Shown: in pieces, positions 1 through 10,472 of the stretch
Position numbering within the stretch: position 1 is the stretch's first letter
How the letters are laid out: each line of letters starts with the position of its first letter
DNA from: Ostrinia nubilalis
Taxonomy: Eukaryota > Arthropoda > Insecta > Lepidoptera > Crambidae
Direction: 5' to 3'
Assembly: GCF_963855985.1 (NCBI RefSeq)
Contig: NW_026973566.1
Location: forward strand, 992,001 to 1,056,000
DNA length: 64,000 nucleotides
The notes under the pieces: model-generated
Database searches by the model: none
Told to the model about the DNA's origin: nothing
The model's input: only the letters and a program-made list of their open reading frames with translations
Translations under genes and position numbers: made by a program

Positions 1-2
1 AT

Positions 3-290
3 GAGGAGATCCGTAAACGAACCAAAGTCGCTGACATAGCCCGACGTATTAGCAAGCTGAAGTGGCAATGGGCAGGGCACATAGTACGCAGAACTGACGG
101 CCGATGGGGCAGAAAGGTTCTGGAATGGAGGCCGCGTACCGGAAAACGCAGCGTGGGACGTCCACCTACAAGGTGGACCGACGACATCGTAAAGGTAGCA
201 GGGAAGCGCTGGACGCAGGCCGCTACCAATCGATCAACATGGAAAGCATTGGGGGAGGCCTATGTTCAGCAGTGGACGTCCTGTGGCTGA
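3..290 (+). pseudogene. RTE-clade LINE, C-terminal end of the endonuclease/reverse-transcriptase ORF
   Basis: This is the last ~95 codons of an RTE-type non-LTR retrotransposon ORF, open from the window edge to a TGA at 288-290. The frame reads through KWQWAGHIVRR, GRWGRKVLEW and GRPPTRWTDD, which is the usual end of lepidopteran RTE polyproteins, downstream of the RT domain. The window edge hides the 5' side, so I cannot tell whether this copy is full length. The stop is followed directly by an ATG-repeat tail, typical of RTE 3' ends. A copy on the minus strand at 46,260-46,537 appears identical over the shared region, which suggests both are young. The RTE assignment is from motif recognition, not a search. 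Confidence 0.8.
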
Positions 291-304
291 AATGATGATG
301 ATGA
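291..304 (+). repeat. ATG microsatellite tail of the RTE copy
   Basis: A short run of ATG units follows the RTE stop codon. RTE elements commonly end in a simple repeat rather than poly(A), so this is read as the 3' terminus of the insertion. Confidence 0.7.
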
Positions 305-425
305 TGGAAAAATTAATTTTGGTGAAATTCTCCATATAAAACGCTAAGGCCAAATAATTTGGTCTCAAAGACTGAATTTTATAATTATTGCTTACTTAAG
401 TGACGTCTAAAAAAAAATTGATTTA

Positions 426-544
426 TCTATACTTATAATAAATCTGTAGAGAGGTCAATTCTGTACATGAAATATATTTTCAAAATAACTATCAGGGGGT
501 GATTAGTGATCGATACTGATGCCAAAAATGCAATCAGTAAATGT

Positions 545-593
<49 letters not shown>

Positions 594-1027
594 ATGTTCC
601 TTATAGAAACAAAAACTACTCGACGGATTTTAACGAAACTTGGTACAATTATTCTTCATACTCCTGGGCAGGTTATAGGATACTTAGGAATTCCCACGGG
701 AACGGGCATTAGCGAGAAAATCCTTTTGTATGAAAAATCTAAACCGCTTAAGTTAGACGCTTGAAATTTGGCAAGCAGGTACCTTAGTAAACTTAAAGCT
801 TAGTTATAACAGGATATTGCAAAATTCCTACGGGAACGGGAATTAGCGAGAAAAAACATTTGTATGAAAAAATCTAAGCCACGTAAGATAGACGCTTGAA
901 ATTTGGCATGCAGGTACCTTAGTAAATTTAAAGCTTAGTTACAACAGGATATTGCAAAATTCTCACGGGAACGGGAGTTAGCGGGAAAAAACGTTTGTAT
1001 GAAAAAATCTAAACCGCGTAAGATACA
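426..1027 (+). mobile_element. Non-autonomous Helitron-like element, 5' part with tandem ~130-bp units
   Basis: It begins with TCTATACTTATAATAAATC after an A, the expected 5' TC end of a Helitron inserted in an A|T site. A TGTC microsatellite follows, then about three tandem units of ~125-130 bp, each containing GGGAACGGG...TTAGCG, CTAAACCGC...TTAGACGCTTGAAATTTGG and AAAGCTTAGTTA...ACAGGATATTGCAAAATTC. No coding capacity is seen. The 3' end is missing because the fold-back element at 1,028 interrupts it. A related copy at 23,096-23,546 keeps the CTAG 3' end, which supports the Helitron reading. Confidence 0.6.
547..593 (+). repeat. TGTC tetranucleotide microsatellite
   Basis: About twelve uninterrupted TGTC units lie inside the Helitron-like element. 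Peptides read across it are simple Cys-Leu-Ser-Val repeats and are not taken as coding. Confidence 0.95.
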
Positions 1028-1318
1028 CTCAGCGGCACGGAATTTGGCCCAAGCCTAAACACCCAGATATAAGGCCAAATAGGTGTTGTATACCTAACTT
1101 TCGTGTGACATGTTAACAGAACATTTGTTTTTATTAATTTAAGAGGCTAGATTCATAAAAAAATGCGTCTGTTTAACTTTTTTGACTCTAGAAACGCATT
1201 TTGTTATTGGAGCGTAAAGAGTACGGGTAAGTTTAAATTCGATATTAAATTTTTTAAGGGTTTGGCGTTTTGTTTTTTGTTTTGAAATTAATCTTAGGGT
1301 TATTCGCGTTTCCATAAT

Positions 1319-1753
1319 TTGAGAATAATGCCCATTACTCCAGCTCAGGTTGCTCAAATAGTGTTGCTTAGAAGTCAAGAGCGTATACAGCGGGAGATGG
1401 CTGAAACTTTCAATTTATGGCGTACAAACTTAAGATACACGTTAAAAAGACATGACCAGACCGCCTTTTACACAAGAAGACCAAAAAGTGGCGAATTAAG
1501 GTGTATGCCAGCGCGCGATGGCCCGATTATAGTGCTTGAAATATCAAGAAATCGGGTTCTCACTACGTTTGAGATACGCCAGCGTTTACAAACAGCAAGC
1601 CCAGCGAATATCAGTGAGCACACAATAAGAAGAAGGATGGAGGATCATAACCTGCATACTCAAAGACCAGCTCCAGGACCAGAATTTCTCCGATACCTTC
1701 GCGAAGTGCGACTTACGTTTTCTAGAAAACATGCAAATTGGACGTTAGACTAA
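1319..1753 (+). pseudogene. Tc1-like transposase, N-terminal DNA-binding half (left arm)
   Basis: The 144-residue frame begins MRIMPITPAQVAQIVLLRSQ. Around residues 8-60 it matches the paired helix-turn-helix of Tc1 transposases (TPAQVAQIVLLRSQ, REMAETF, ARRPKSG-like spacing), followed by the second HTH with LTTFEIRQRLQ and ISEHTIRRRM. It stops at NWTLD, where family members continue into the catalytic DDE domain, so this copy has no catalytic residues. The left-arm frame ends in TAG and is not continued in another frame. It mirrors the copy at 1,758-2,319. Confidence 0.65.
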
Positions 1754-1757
1754 TGGA

Positions 1758-2319
1758 GTTAACTCTTTATGAAAACTGTTTGTTTGCGTAGTAATTCGTC
1801 TCCGCACCTTCTTTAAACACTTCCACGGCCGTCTGGAGCTCTTAAGGTGACTCTGCAATCATCGATCCATAGAACTTTACTTCATTAGCCTTGCGTCCAA
1901 TTTTCATGTTCTCTAGAAAACGTAAGTCGCACTTCGCGAAGGTATTGGAGAAGTTTTGGTCCTCGAGCTGGTCTTCGAGTATACAGGTTATCATCCTCCA
2001 TTCTTCTTCTTATTGTGTGCTCACTGATATTCGCTGGGCTTGCTGTTTGTAAACGCTGGCGTATCTCAAACGTAGTGAGAACCCGATTTCTTGATATTTC
2101 AAGCACTATAATCGGGCCATCGCGCGCTGGCATACACCTTAATTCGGCACTTTTTGGTCTTCTTGTGTAAAAGGCGGTCTGGTCATGCCTTTTTAACGTG
2201 TATCTTAAGTTTGTACGCCATAAATTGAAAGTTTCAGCCATCTCCCGCTGCATACGCCCTTGACTTCTAAGCAACACTATTTGAGCAACTTGAGCTGGAG
2301 TAATGGGCATTATTCTCAA
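1758..2319 (-). pseudogene. Tc1-like transposase, N-terminal half with decayed start of the DDE domain (right arm)
   Basis: The open part (2,319 to 1,885) is almost identical to the left-arm copy. After NWTQG and two stops the same frame continues through a remnant of VLWIDDCRV and LRAPDGRG, which lines up with the first catalytic Asp region (LFSDESRF) and the DGR motif of Tc1 transposases. The rest of the DDE domain is missing because the frame runs into the opposite arm. This copy therefore shows that the inverted duplication came from a transposase gene cut within its catalytic domain. Confidence 0.6.
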
Positions 2320-2636
2320 ATTATGGAAACGAGAATAACCCTAAGATTAATTTAAAAACAAAAAACAAAGCGCCAAACCCTTACAACATTTAATATCGAA
2401 TTTAAACTTACCCGTACTCTTTACGCTCCAACAACGAAATGCGTTTCTAGAGTCAAAAAAGTTAAACAGACGCATTTTTTTTATAAATCTAGCCTCTTAA
2501 ATTAATAAAAACAAATGTTCTGTTAACATGTCACACGAAACTTAGGTATACAACACCTATTTGGCCTTATATCTGGTTGTTTAGGCTTGGGCCAAATTCC
2601 GTGCCGCTGAGGTTTTATTTAGGGAAGTATTAAAAA

Positions 2637-3050
2637 CTAGCGGCCGCCCGCGACTTCGTACGCGTGGATCCCGTTTTACCCCCTTCATCTATCTTACACG
2701 GTATAGATTTTTTCATACAAGTGTTTTTTCCCGGTAACTCCCATTCCCGTGGGAATTTTGCAATATCCTGTTGCAACTAAGCTTTAAGTTTACTAAGGTA
2801 CATGCATGCCAAATTTCAAGCGTCTTTCTTACGCGGTTTAGATTTTTTCATATAAATTCTTTTTCCCGCTAACTCCCGTTCCCCTGGGGATTTTGCAATA
2901 TCCTGTTGTAACTAAGCTTTAAGTTTACTAAGGTATCTGCATGCCAAAATTCAAGCGTCTATCTTACGCAGTTTAGATTTTTTCATACAAATGTTTTATC
3001 TCGCTAACTCCCGTTCCCGTGGGAATTTTGCAATATCCTATTGTAACTAC
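2637..3050 (-). mobile_element. Non-autonomous Helitron-like element, 3' end with tandem units
   Basis: On the minus strand this ends in the hairpin-bearing GCGGGCGGCCGCTAG, with an A before it on the plus strand at 2,636, as expected for a Helitron 3' CTAG terminus. Inward lie three copies of the ~130-bp unit (GGGAATTTTGCAATATCC, TAAGCTTTAAGTTTACTAAG). The 5' end is not seen, and similarity fades near 3,050. It shares its terminal hairpin with 23,500-23,546. Confidence 0.6.
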
Positions 3051-3176
3051 TTGGTGAAAAGAACAAAGCTCGTAAAATATACATTAGATATAATAACTTA
3101 AGAGACAAAATAATATGAATACAATTTACTTAGGGAACGTTGTCATAAACTTTCTGTAATTTGTCATAATAACTAC

Positions 3177-4110
3177 ATGAAGGAAATCGAAACAAGCATT
3201 TGTAGAAATCCTGATAAATTTTGGCGTTTCATAAAAGATAAACGCAAAGGTGTCTCGGCTCTGCCCTCTGAAATGAAACTGAATGGCTTGACCGCGTCCT
3301 CAGGGCTTGAGATAGCGAATTTATTTGCAAGCCACTTTTCTTCGGTATACTCAACTACCAATAACATCAATATTCGCAACTCAGATATGAGCACTAATGA
3401 ACACATTACTAACTTGCAATTAAGCGAGACGCAGGTCCTAGCAAAAATAAAACTACTAAATACCAAAAAGGGTCCCGGCCCAGATGACATACCACCTTTT
3501 TTCGTAAAAAGATGCGGTGCCTCACTGGTCATTCCATTAACGATAATATTTAATCGTTCCTTACGCGATGGAATGTTTCCAAATGAATGGAAAAAGGCCA
3601 GAATTTTACCAATTTATAAAAAAAGGCGACAGAATTAATGTCGCTAATTACCGGCCGATATCAATATTGTCGTGCTTCTCTAAGTTGTTCGAATGCCTCG
3701 TATACCCCTTAATCTACAACTATACCGAAAATAGTTTATCAGAGGTACAACACGGTTTTATGCGTGGCCGATCTGTGGAATCCAATTTGGTATCTTTTGT
3801 TTCTACTGTATCTCAGGAGGTTGACATGGGCTTGCAAGTGAATACTATATATACCGACTTTTCAAGCGCGTTCGACAAGGTCGATCACGACATTCTCTTG
3901 TGCAAACTTCAAGGCATGGGTTTTTATGGGTCGCTGTTGCGTTGGTTTGTATCCTATCTGTCAAAGAGACCCCAGGCCGTGGCCATAAATGGATACGAGT
4001 CAAAAGTATTCTACGCTGTGTCTGGCGTTCCACAGGGTTCTCATCTGGGTCCCTTGTTGTTTTTAATATTCATCAATGACATAGTTGCAAAAATAAGTCA
4101 CGCCAGTGTA
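3177..4110 (+). pseudogene. CR1/Jockey-superfamily LINE, ORF2 fragment (pre-RT and RT fingers/palm)
   Basis: This fragment covers the region before the RT domain (FWRFIKDKRKG, KKGPGPDDIPPFFVKRC) and RT motifs up to the last block before YADD: NYRPISILSCFSKLFE, IYTDFSSAFDKVDHD, SGVPQGSHLGPLLFLIFIND. A one-base shift near 3,620 (KARILPIYKK to KGDRINVANYRPIS) breaks the frame. The endonuclease domain is absent upstream, so it is 5'-truncated. It is cut before YADD where a minus-strand LINE tail begins near 4,118. GPLLF after SGVPQG and FDKVDHD place it in the CR1/Jockey group, but the exact clade is uncertain. Confidence 0.75.
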
Positions 4111-4117
4111 TATATAT

Positions 4118-4640
4118 TATTTTTTTTTCTATTTATTTGGCACAAAAACAGTCATTACAAATATCACTTCTAAACAAAAATAGTAACTAAGAAAAAAGAC
4201 AACGAGTGCCCAAAAGTAACAATTAAATGAACGGATAGTTACAAGACAATAATATTTCTAAAGTTTAAGTACATCTATGATAGGTTTATAAGTTTACAAT
4301 GGCATTTAAACTAAAGGTGTTCAAGTGCATATTCGAGAAAAACTAAACAATTATCGACTCTTTCTTAATCATTAAATTACAAAAGTTGTTTGGTGAGCTT
4401 GGACTTAATTGTGTTTATGGAATTATTAAATAAATCTATGTTGGAAAATTCAGTGTTGTACATATTAAGGCAGCGAGTAATGTAGTTATTTCGAGTATAA
4501 TTTTTACGAGATAATGGTGGCACAAACATTTTAATGGTACGTGAGGAGCGTGCAGGCAAACGAGTTTTGACAACAAAATTTATTTTCGATAATAATTTCG
4601 GGGAGTCTACATGGGAGTTCAATAACACTCTGCAACAAAT
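4118..4640 (-). pseudogene. 3' end of a second LINE, ORF2 C-terminus with A-rich tail
   Basis: On the minus strand an ~83-codon frame (4,628 to 4,377) holds the C-terminal signature of CR1/Jockey LINEs: LPARSSRTIKMFVPPLSRKN, then a basic Tyr/Asn-rich stretch, a CLNMYN core and IDLFNNSINTIKSKL before the stop. About 260 bp of untranslated sequence and an A-rich tail (T-run at 4,118-4,127 on the plus strand) follow. It is 5'-truncated and seems to have inserted into the LINE at 3,177-4,110. Confidence 0.6.
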
Positions 4641-4811
4641 TAAAAAAAAAAAAATTCACTGGGTTCACAGTATGTAATTATGATTCACCACCTTAATACT
4701 GTTTGAAATATTGAAATAAAATTGTTGTATCACATCAAGTTTATTAATGAAACGCATTTATTGATTTTATTTAAAATTGTACGAAATATGGACATAGATT
4801 GTTATTCTACA

Positions 4812-5120
4812 TTAAAAAAAATTTTTTTTTTTTGAACGATTGGCTTTCCTCCTATGGTCAGTAGTGTCAGTATCCCTCTGGAGGCTCCAACAGTAATTTG
4901 CAAGCATCCCTGGCTCCCATCTACCTTGGTAACGCTTCTCATACTCTGCTATTTCTTGATGAAATCTTTCTCCGTGTTCATCACTTACTGAACCCATGTT
5001 ATCCAGAAATAAACTTAAATGGGAGTGTAAGAAATGACATATTGCATCCTAGTTTGTGATACGCATCCAGCATCCTGTTAATTTTTTCATGAAAATCTGG
5101 TGATTTGTGATTGCCTTTTA
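4812..5120 (-). pseudogene. Conserved fragment of unknown family (DEHGERFHQ motif)
   Basis: On the minus strand about 100 codons are readable in two frames. The upstream part contains KINRMLDAYHKLGCNMS. After a one-base shift the frame continues FLHSHL and then DEHGERFHQEIAEYEKRYQG, then W-rich MLANYCWSLQRD and a basic tail. I recognise this DEHGERFHQ...RYQG...YCW block as recurrent in uncharacterised arthropod and cnidarian proteins, often near transposons, but cannot name its function. There is no start and the frame is broken, so it is a relic. The flanks (4,640-4,810 and 5,120-5,290) show nothing I can assign. Confidence 0.5.
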
Positions 5121-5301
5121 GGAGTAAATTGACCGCAAACGTAACAAAATAAGTCAGGAGAATTAACACATACACGCGGCATTTTGTAGATTTATGAGTA
5201 ATTTAAATGTTCTGATGACTTTTGTACACATCAATGATAAAATTTTATAAGTACCCTCAACCAAATGTTGCGGAACGTAAATAAAGTAAGATTTCTATTA
5301 T

Positions 5302-6558
5302 TTATGTTTTGGGACGTGATACGAAGTTATGAATTTGTTTTCTGTTGTTTACTAAGTAGGTATACCTAATACGAATCATCACTCGGGGTATCAGTGATTT
5401 TTTTGGTGTTGCATAGTGTAATTTAAAAAGAAATACTAGATCAAATTGTTTTCGACGGTTCTGTAGGGTAAGTAACTTGCGTGTTTTTAAAGAATCACAG
5501 TATGACACATCCGAGCTGTGGTTACTACGATAATTTAATACTTTTATAAATTTTCTTTGGATTTTCTCTATGCGATCAATATCCTGCTTGAAGTGAGGGT
5601 TCCAGATGGTACACCCGAAATCCAGTATTGAACGGACAAAACAAAAATACAGAATTTTAAAGGTAATCAATTTCTGGAAAGGTTTAGATATTCTGGTAAT
5701 GAAACTTAGATTACGATAAGATCTTTGGATTATAGCATCTATGTGTGGTTTAAATGAGAGCTGACTATCCATTATTATGCCCAAATCACGAATTCTATCG
5801 ACTCTATTTAAGACCATGTTATTTAAGTTGTAATTAAAAAGTAGGGGTTTCTTTTTTCGTGTATATGTTATCACAAAACATTTATCAGTATTTAAGAACA
5901 ATTGGTTTTCTAAACAATATTTACTAAGAGAATCTAGATCAGACTGCAGTTTGTGACAGTCACCCACATCCTTAATGGTTCCGAATATTTTGGTGTCGTC
6001 TGCATATTGTAGGTGGTTGCAGTTACGCAAGATACTGCTCATGTCATTAATGTATATAGAAAACAGCACGGGACCAAGGTGCGGTCCCTGGGGCACACCC
6101 GATGGGATTGGTAGAAAGCTTGAGCAGTACCCTTTAATACAGACAGCTTGACTTCGATTTCTGATGTAAGAATCGAGCCATCTCAGCAAGTTACCATGCA
6201 CACCGAAACTCCAAAGCTTCTTGATTAATAGATTGTGACTAATTTTATCAAAAGCCTTGGAGAAATCGGTATACACAGCATCAACTTGAGTGTCCTTATC
6301 CATCGCATCTAGAATAAAATCTGTAAAGGTAACCATGTTAGAATCTACACTGCGTGATTTAATAAAACCATGTTGTTTATCAGAAATATGATTACGTATG
6401 GCATAGGAGAGTTGGGCTGTAACAATTTTCTCTAATATCTTGCCCAGTACGCACAACTTAGAAATTGGACGGTACTGTGTAATTAACTCTTTTTGTTTAT
6501 TTTTAGGTATCGGCGTGATCAGAGCCCGTTTCCAAATACTAGGAAATACGCCTGAATT
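5302..6558 (-). pseudogene. LINE A, ORF2 second part: reverse transcriptase
   Basis: This continues the ORF2 that starts at 12,012, after the insertion at 6,559-10,472. The minus-strand frame runs from WKRALITPIPK and QYRPISKLCVLGKILEK through VYTDFSKAFDKISHN, SGVPQGPHLGPVLFSIYIND and YADD (first catalytic Asp pair) to the thumb region ILYFCFVRSILDFGCTIWN. It stops at 5,302 shortly after RKQFDLVFLFKL, ~60 residues earlier than related ORFs, so the 3' end is missing. The frame of this part is otherwise open for ~415 codons. CR1/Jockey-superfamily by motif layout. Confidence 0.85.
6555..6558 (+). repeat. Target-site duplication AATT (left) of the 6,559-10,472 element
   Basis: AATT here and at 10,473-10,476 flank the element. 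Removing the element and one AATT restores the LINE A reading frame across the junction, which is strong evidence for a 4-bp duplication. Confidence 0.85.
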
Positions 6559-7335
6559 CTGTACCCCCAGTGAAAAGGGAGTTAAGTCGAAAATGGTGAT
6601 TTTTGGGAAATCGCATTTGAAGTTAAAAAAAATCCTGCTTCATCGCTATTAGAGATAACTTGGTGAAATATTTTTTAGGTGAAAGGTAATGTTAGATATA
6701 ATTAGGCAGTGTGCCAGTTTGGGAAATATAGCATGTGGTTTTTTCGTAATTAAATAAAAACACAGTTATATCACCATGCACGACCACTTTACATTCGTGT
6801 AAAGTGATGTAATGGGACATAAATCATTTTACACCACACTGAATTGACCACACGCTAACAAGTGTAAAGTGATACATTTTCCGCCATTTCTGTTAATAAT
6901 TTTTTGTTTCTTTAATTTTAGAAAAAGTTGTAAAACAAACATAAGTAATTACACTATGAGGAATCATTACTTCAGGTTATTTAGGGTAAATCGTCCAAAA
7001 ATTTTTACTTATATCAATATACACCAATTTTGTGGTGAGAAAAAAAATGTGTAAACTGATCTAACTAACATAACAGCGATCTAAGTATCCAAATAACTAT
7101 GTGTAAAGTGATATAAGTGGCGATTGTAAAGGAATAAGGCTAGAATTTGAGACTGAATTCTAATTATTTACTCCTTAAATGTTTATTCTGATCTGAAACT
7201 ACTATTTTATTAATTATTACACCATATACCATGAATTATATCGGCCTAAATCACATACATTATCTCCTATTTTAAAGTAAGTATAGCTGAAGCAATTGTG
7301 TAATAAAGACCAGAAACAACAATGGTTTCACATCA

Positions 7336-7885
7336 ACTAATTAGACAGAAGACAGAGAAAAGTTTGTTTTCTACAATTACCCTATTAGGAATCAAACTCT
7401 GGACCAGAGATGATGATGTCAAGCTATATTGATTGCCTTTTGGCTCCAGAAGGATAATATCTGTCAGTCCTTCTACACGAGCGGCCTGTGGGTTAGCTAT
7501 ACACAAAAGACCTTCAACGCTCTGCGTGTTCTTTATAATAATATGTTCCGGGTGCTGCTGGGACTGCCGAGATTCTGTAGTGCGTCTGGTATGTTTGCCG
7601 ACGCTCACGTAAACGGGTTCCAAGCCGTGATGAGAAACAAAATCACATCCATCAAAAACCGAATGCTCGACAGTCCCAACAGTATTCTAATGGTTTTGGC
7701 GGGGAGGTGGGACAGTGTCCTGATAAGACATTGGATCACCGCTCTAATAAACCAGGAGCAAATATATATAAATAATTAATAATGTCAAATATTACTACTA
7801 ACATTAGATGTAAGAACATTGTTACTAACATAATTGGATCTTTGTAATCTGAATAAATGAAATTTATTATTATTATTATTAAAGT
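7336..7885 (+). pseudogene. LINE 3' fragment inside the 3.9-kb element
   Basis: The frame ending at 7,779 contains FNALRVLYNNMFRVLLGLPR, then FCSASGMFADAHVNGF and AVMRNKITSIKNRML, a C-terminal block of a non-LTR retrotransposon downstream of the RT thumb (family members read LRVAYN...LLGLPR..SAS.MF.....F). The first ~30 codons are unrelated to the family, so the insertion is 5'-truncated. A short TTA microsatellite at 7,863-7,880 follows AATAAATGAAAT and probably is the 3' tail. I cannot fix the clade. Confidence 0.6.
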
Positions 7886-8339
7886 CATAAAATGCATTTG
7901 TTTTCAACAAAGAGGCTTTTAAAAAGCCTTTTAACACGTCCTAGTATTACTTGAACCCTACTTTTATTTTGGGACTTAAATGGGCCAGTGCTAAGAAGAA
8001 GCAGCGCAAGAAATTTAGCCACCCTTGTCAGCCTCTTCTTAAATCATAAATAACTTGAAAAAATCGAACTTAGGCAGTTCGATTTTTTCAAGTTAAGGCG
8101 GGAATCTTCTTAAATCAATAGAGACATGAATTAACAAGACATGTTATACTTGCGAGCTAAGCAGATAAAGTCCAGCCACACATGCCATTTACATAATTAT
8201 TTACTTTATACATAGTATCCATTATAAGGCCTTTCGTAGTTTTGCAGGGCAATCGAATATTGCACTTAGCCTTTTGATTAAACCATTGTGCGCTATTTGT
8301 AGTTTATCTTCCTATTTCAACCACTACAGATCCCCCAGG
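7886..8339. other. No gene seen; one strong hairpin
   Basis: Apart from the palindrome at 8,051-8,095 and a short stretch like the 3' untranslated region of LINEs (AGCGCAAGAAATTTAGCC), I see nothing to annotate. Confidence 0.5.
8051..8095. repeat. Perfect 19-bp hairpin
   Basis: TAACTTGAAAAAATCGAAC and its exact reverse complement are separated by seven bases (TTAGGCA). It lies in the non-coding interior of the 3.9-kb element. Role unknown. Confidence 0.9.
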
Positions 8340-9690
8340 TAGCAGCAGCCTACCTAGGTCGCTACAGGCCTTCTGCAGCGACCCTGGCGATTGGAGAATT
8401 TGAGCCTGTTGATCTGCTACGCTTGTGCACTCCTTGTGCACGTGCTGCGGTTTTTCTTCTGCCTCCATGCATCTTTCTGCACAGTAGACTATCCATCCAT
8501 ATCCGGCTGTCTGTAACAGCTATATTGTGTAGGTGTTTGTTTAACATACCTGTTATTACACTTAGGACCTTGCGGATGTTGTCCCTGTTTATCCACAACT
8601 GCATCTTTTGTTTGCCTGCATCTTTCACAATCTTTCCATTCTGTGTGGTGTTATTTTTCTATTTTGGAGCGCAGCCAGGTCTTGATCTGTGCTTATGGTA
8701 TCGGCATTATAATTGTTCCGGACCAAATACCGTCGTGTACGATCCCCTTCTGGCCAGTTCATCTGCTGCGTCGTTGCTCAAGGGTTACTGTGCCCTTTGA
8801 TCCACAGGAGTGCAGGATAACGCCATTTGCGTCTGCAATGACTTAGGAGCGCGTCATGGCATTCCAATATAAGTATTATAATGTAGTATATTAAGTTGCT
8901 TTGTATTGCTTGCACTATCTGAGATTATTTTAATATTCAGACCTCGGATGTCTATGGTTGCAACCGCCTGTGCTGCTCTGATTGCATTCTGCTTGGAAAA
9001 TTGTATTGTTTTTATCTAGTGATGTTGATATTCTTAGTATATTTAGGTAATTCGAGAAGACACCAGCTCCCGTACCTTTTTGGGTTTTGGAACCGTCAGT
9101 GTATATCCTAACTTCATTGATTCCAGAGCAATCTTGCGTTTCCGCTGTAAGCTGGATATTATATCTCCAGTCGAAGATGTGAACACAGGGAATTCTGTCG
9201 ATGGGTGCCTCGGTGAGAGGTATTACTTTTATTAGAGTTTTGTGCAGGATCGTGGAATGTCCTGTCTCCTTGTTTTGCTTCTATATGCCGTTCTTACTTT
9301 TAAGTCTTAGAGCGGCTGCTTGCACTTCCTCCTGAATGAAGAGGTCTAAAGATCTGAGATTCAGAAGGTACTCAAGTGATGTCGATGGAGTGGTTCTCAT
9401 ACAACTAGTGGCCGCTATGCTTACTAGGCGTTGCAGGCTTTGGAGTTTTGATCTTGCTGTGGATAGTTGGGTTCTGTGCGACCACACAAGTGATCCATAA
9501 TAATATGTGTAAGAGGGCTATATTATTATAACCAACGTGTAGAGCCAAAGTGTTATTTTTGGGTTGAGACCTCATCTACTACCAATGAGTCTCTTGCACT
9601 GATGGAATGCTATACAGGCCATTTTTATTTTGTTCTCGAAATGACTCGCCCAGGTCAATTTGTTGTCAAAGGTGATGAGTTTTGTTTATA
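8340..9690 (-). pseudogene. Decayed RNase-H-bearing LINE (I/R1-like), RT thumb to C-terminal zinc knuckle
   Basis: Read on the minus strand, 9,680 to 9,281 gives the RT thumb (LTWASHFENKIKMACIAF, WSHRTQLSTARSKLQSLQRL). Then IYTDGSKTQKGTGAG and IFQAEC mark the first RNase H residues near 9,100-8,990. LWIKGHSNP near 8,800 is the His block, and a CMEAEEKPQHV...C knuckle follows near 8,400. Several frameshifts and stops separate these blocks, so it is non-functional. LINEs with an RNase H domain belong to the I/R1/Jockey groups. The RT palm is absent, so the copy is 5'-truncated near 9,690. It is older than the element that contains it or was carried in with it. Confidence 0.65.
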
Positions 9691-10440
9691 AAGAGTTCTG
9701 GTAGTTGGAGCTCTTGTAAATTCGATAATGCACTTATTAAGTACTTTTATTGACAACGTTAGGCACTATGAATTCAATTATATGTTTTACTAGTAGATGT
9801 TCACCATTATTTATTAAAACTATTTACTTAAATTCTTTGATTTATAAACTACGACATTATTTTTTCCTTTAATCTGACGTTTGGGCTAAGTTATATCATT
9901 TTACACCAAATAATTAACCAAATTATTTGTTGCGATTTTCAAATGTTTTTGATCTAAGTAACTTATAACATTTTACACATGTACGAAACTTTTGTGGTTA
10001 ATGGGATTAGTCTAATTGAATCATTATACACAAAATAAATAATCTTTTGTCTTTTACTTTTTGTGCTATAAATTAAGTTACATTCTTTTTCACCAACCAA
10101 CAATACATAGTTTTTTTTTGTGTATATTAATATGAGTCATCTTATATTGTTAATCACAAACTCAATCTGAACAACTTCAATCGTGTAAAAAGTAGTAACA
10201 CGAGTCATACCTCTTGACACAATAAAAAAGTGAAAGGAGCCTCCGGTACACTTTGTTAAAAGTAGACATGTATCAATTTACACGAAAGAAAACTCAAAAT
10301 TGGTTCACAAAGCCTTACTTGTATCATTTGGCATAAACTTATTTTCTTTTCTATACGTCGTAGAAAGACACCGATTAGATACAAAAATAGCTTATTTTTC
10401 AGAGATTCACATTATGTTATAAAGTCAATTTTGATCTAAG
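9691..10440. other. AT-rich interior of the 3.9-kb element, no gene seen
   Basis: The only structure I can point to is the set of subterminal GTGTAAA/TTTACAC motifs. No open frame of note. Confidence 0.5.
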
Positions 10441-10472
10441 TCGAGTTAGATCCCTTTTCACTGGGGGTACAG

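Larger units (their letters stand above)
1028..2612. mobile_element. Fold-back Tc1-like element, two ~720-bp inverted arms
   Basis: Ends are inverted copies starting CTCAGCGGCACGGAATTTGG at 1,028 and at 2,612 on the other strand. The similarity runs inward through the whole N-terminal transposase region, so the element is nearly all inverted repeat (about 1,028-1,750 against 1,890-2,612). The central ~130 bp is single copy. Each arm has its own transposase N-terminal part. No convincing TA duplication is visible. The left flank is plus-strand Helitron-like repeat and the right flank is the same repeat on the minus strand, so the inverted arrangement continues outside the element. Confidence 0.7.
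6559..10472. mobile_element. Unassigned 3.9-kb DNA transposon with 22-bp terminal inverted repeats
   Basis: The ends are perfect inverted copies beginning CTGTACCCCCAGTGAAAAGG (22 bp in all). The element splits LINE A and is flanked by AATT. Near the ends the motif GTGTAAAGTGAT and close variants recur in both orientations (about 6,796, 6,826, 6,858, 7,048, 7,100; and 9,893, 9,967, 10,181), which looks like subterminal transposase-binding repeats. No transposase frame is visible. The interior carries a LINE 3' fragment, a hairpin and an RNase-H LINE relic, so it is a non-autonomous or gutted copy. A 4-bp AT-rich duplication does not by itself give a superfamily. Confidence 0.75.

Noticed and set aside
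2637..2680. Stretch with SpeI-, NotI-, MluI- and BamHI-like sites that looks like a cloning-vector polylinker
   Set aside because: The same sequence occurs at 23,505-23,546 in native repeat context and is a Helitron 3' hairpin with CTAG. Vector contamination would not place it at the end of the same repeat twice.
8362..8846. Open frames on the plus strand at 8,423-8,846
   Set aside because: The minus strand in this region reads as RNase H and zinc-knuckle blocks of a decayed LINE. The plus-strand frames show no family features.
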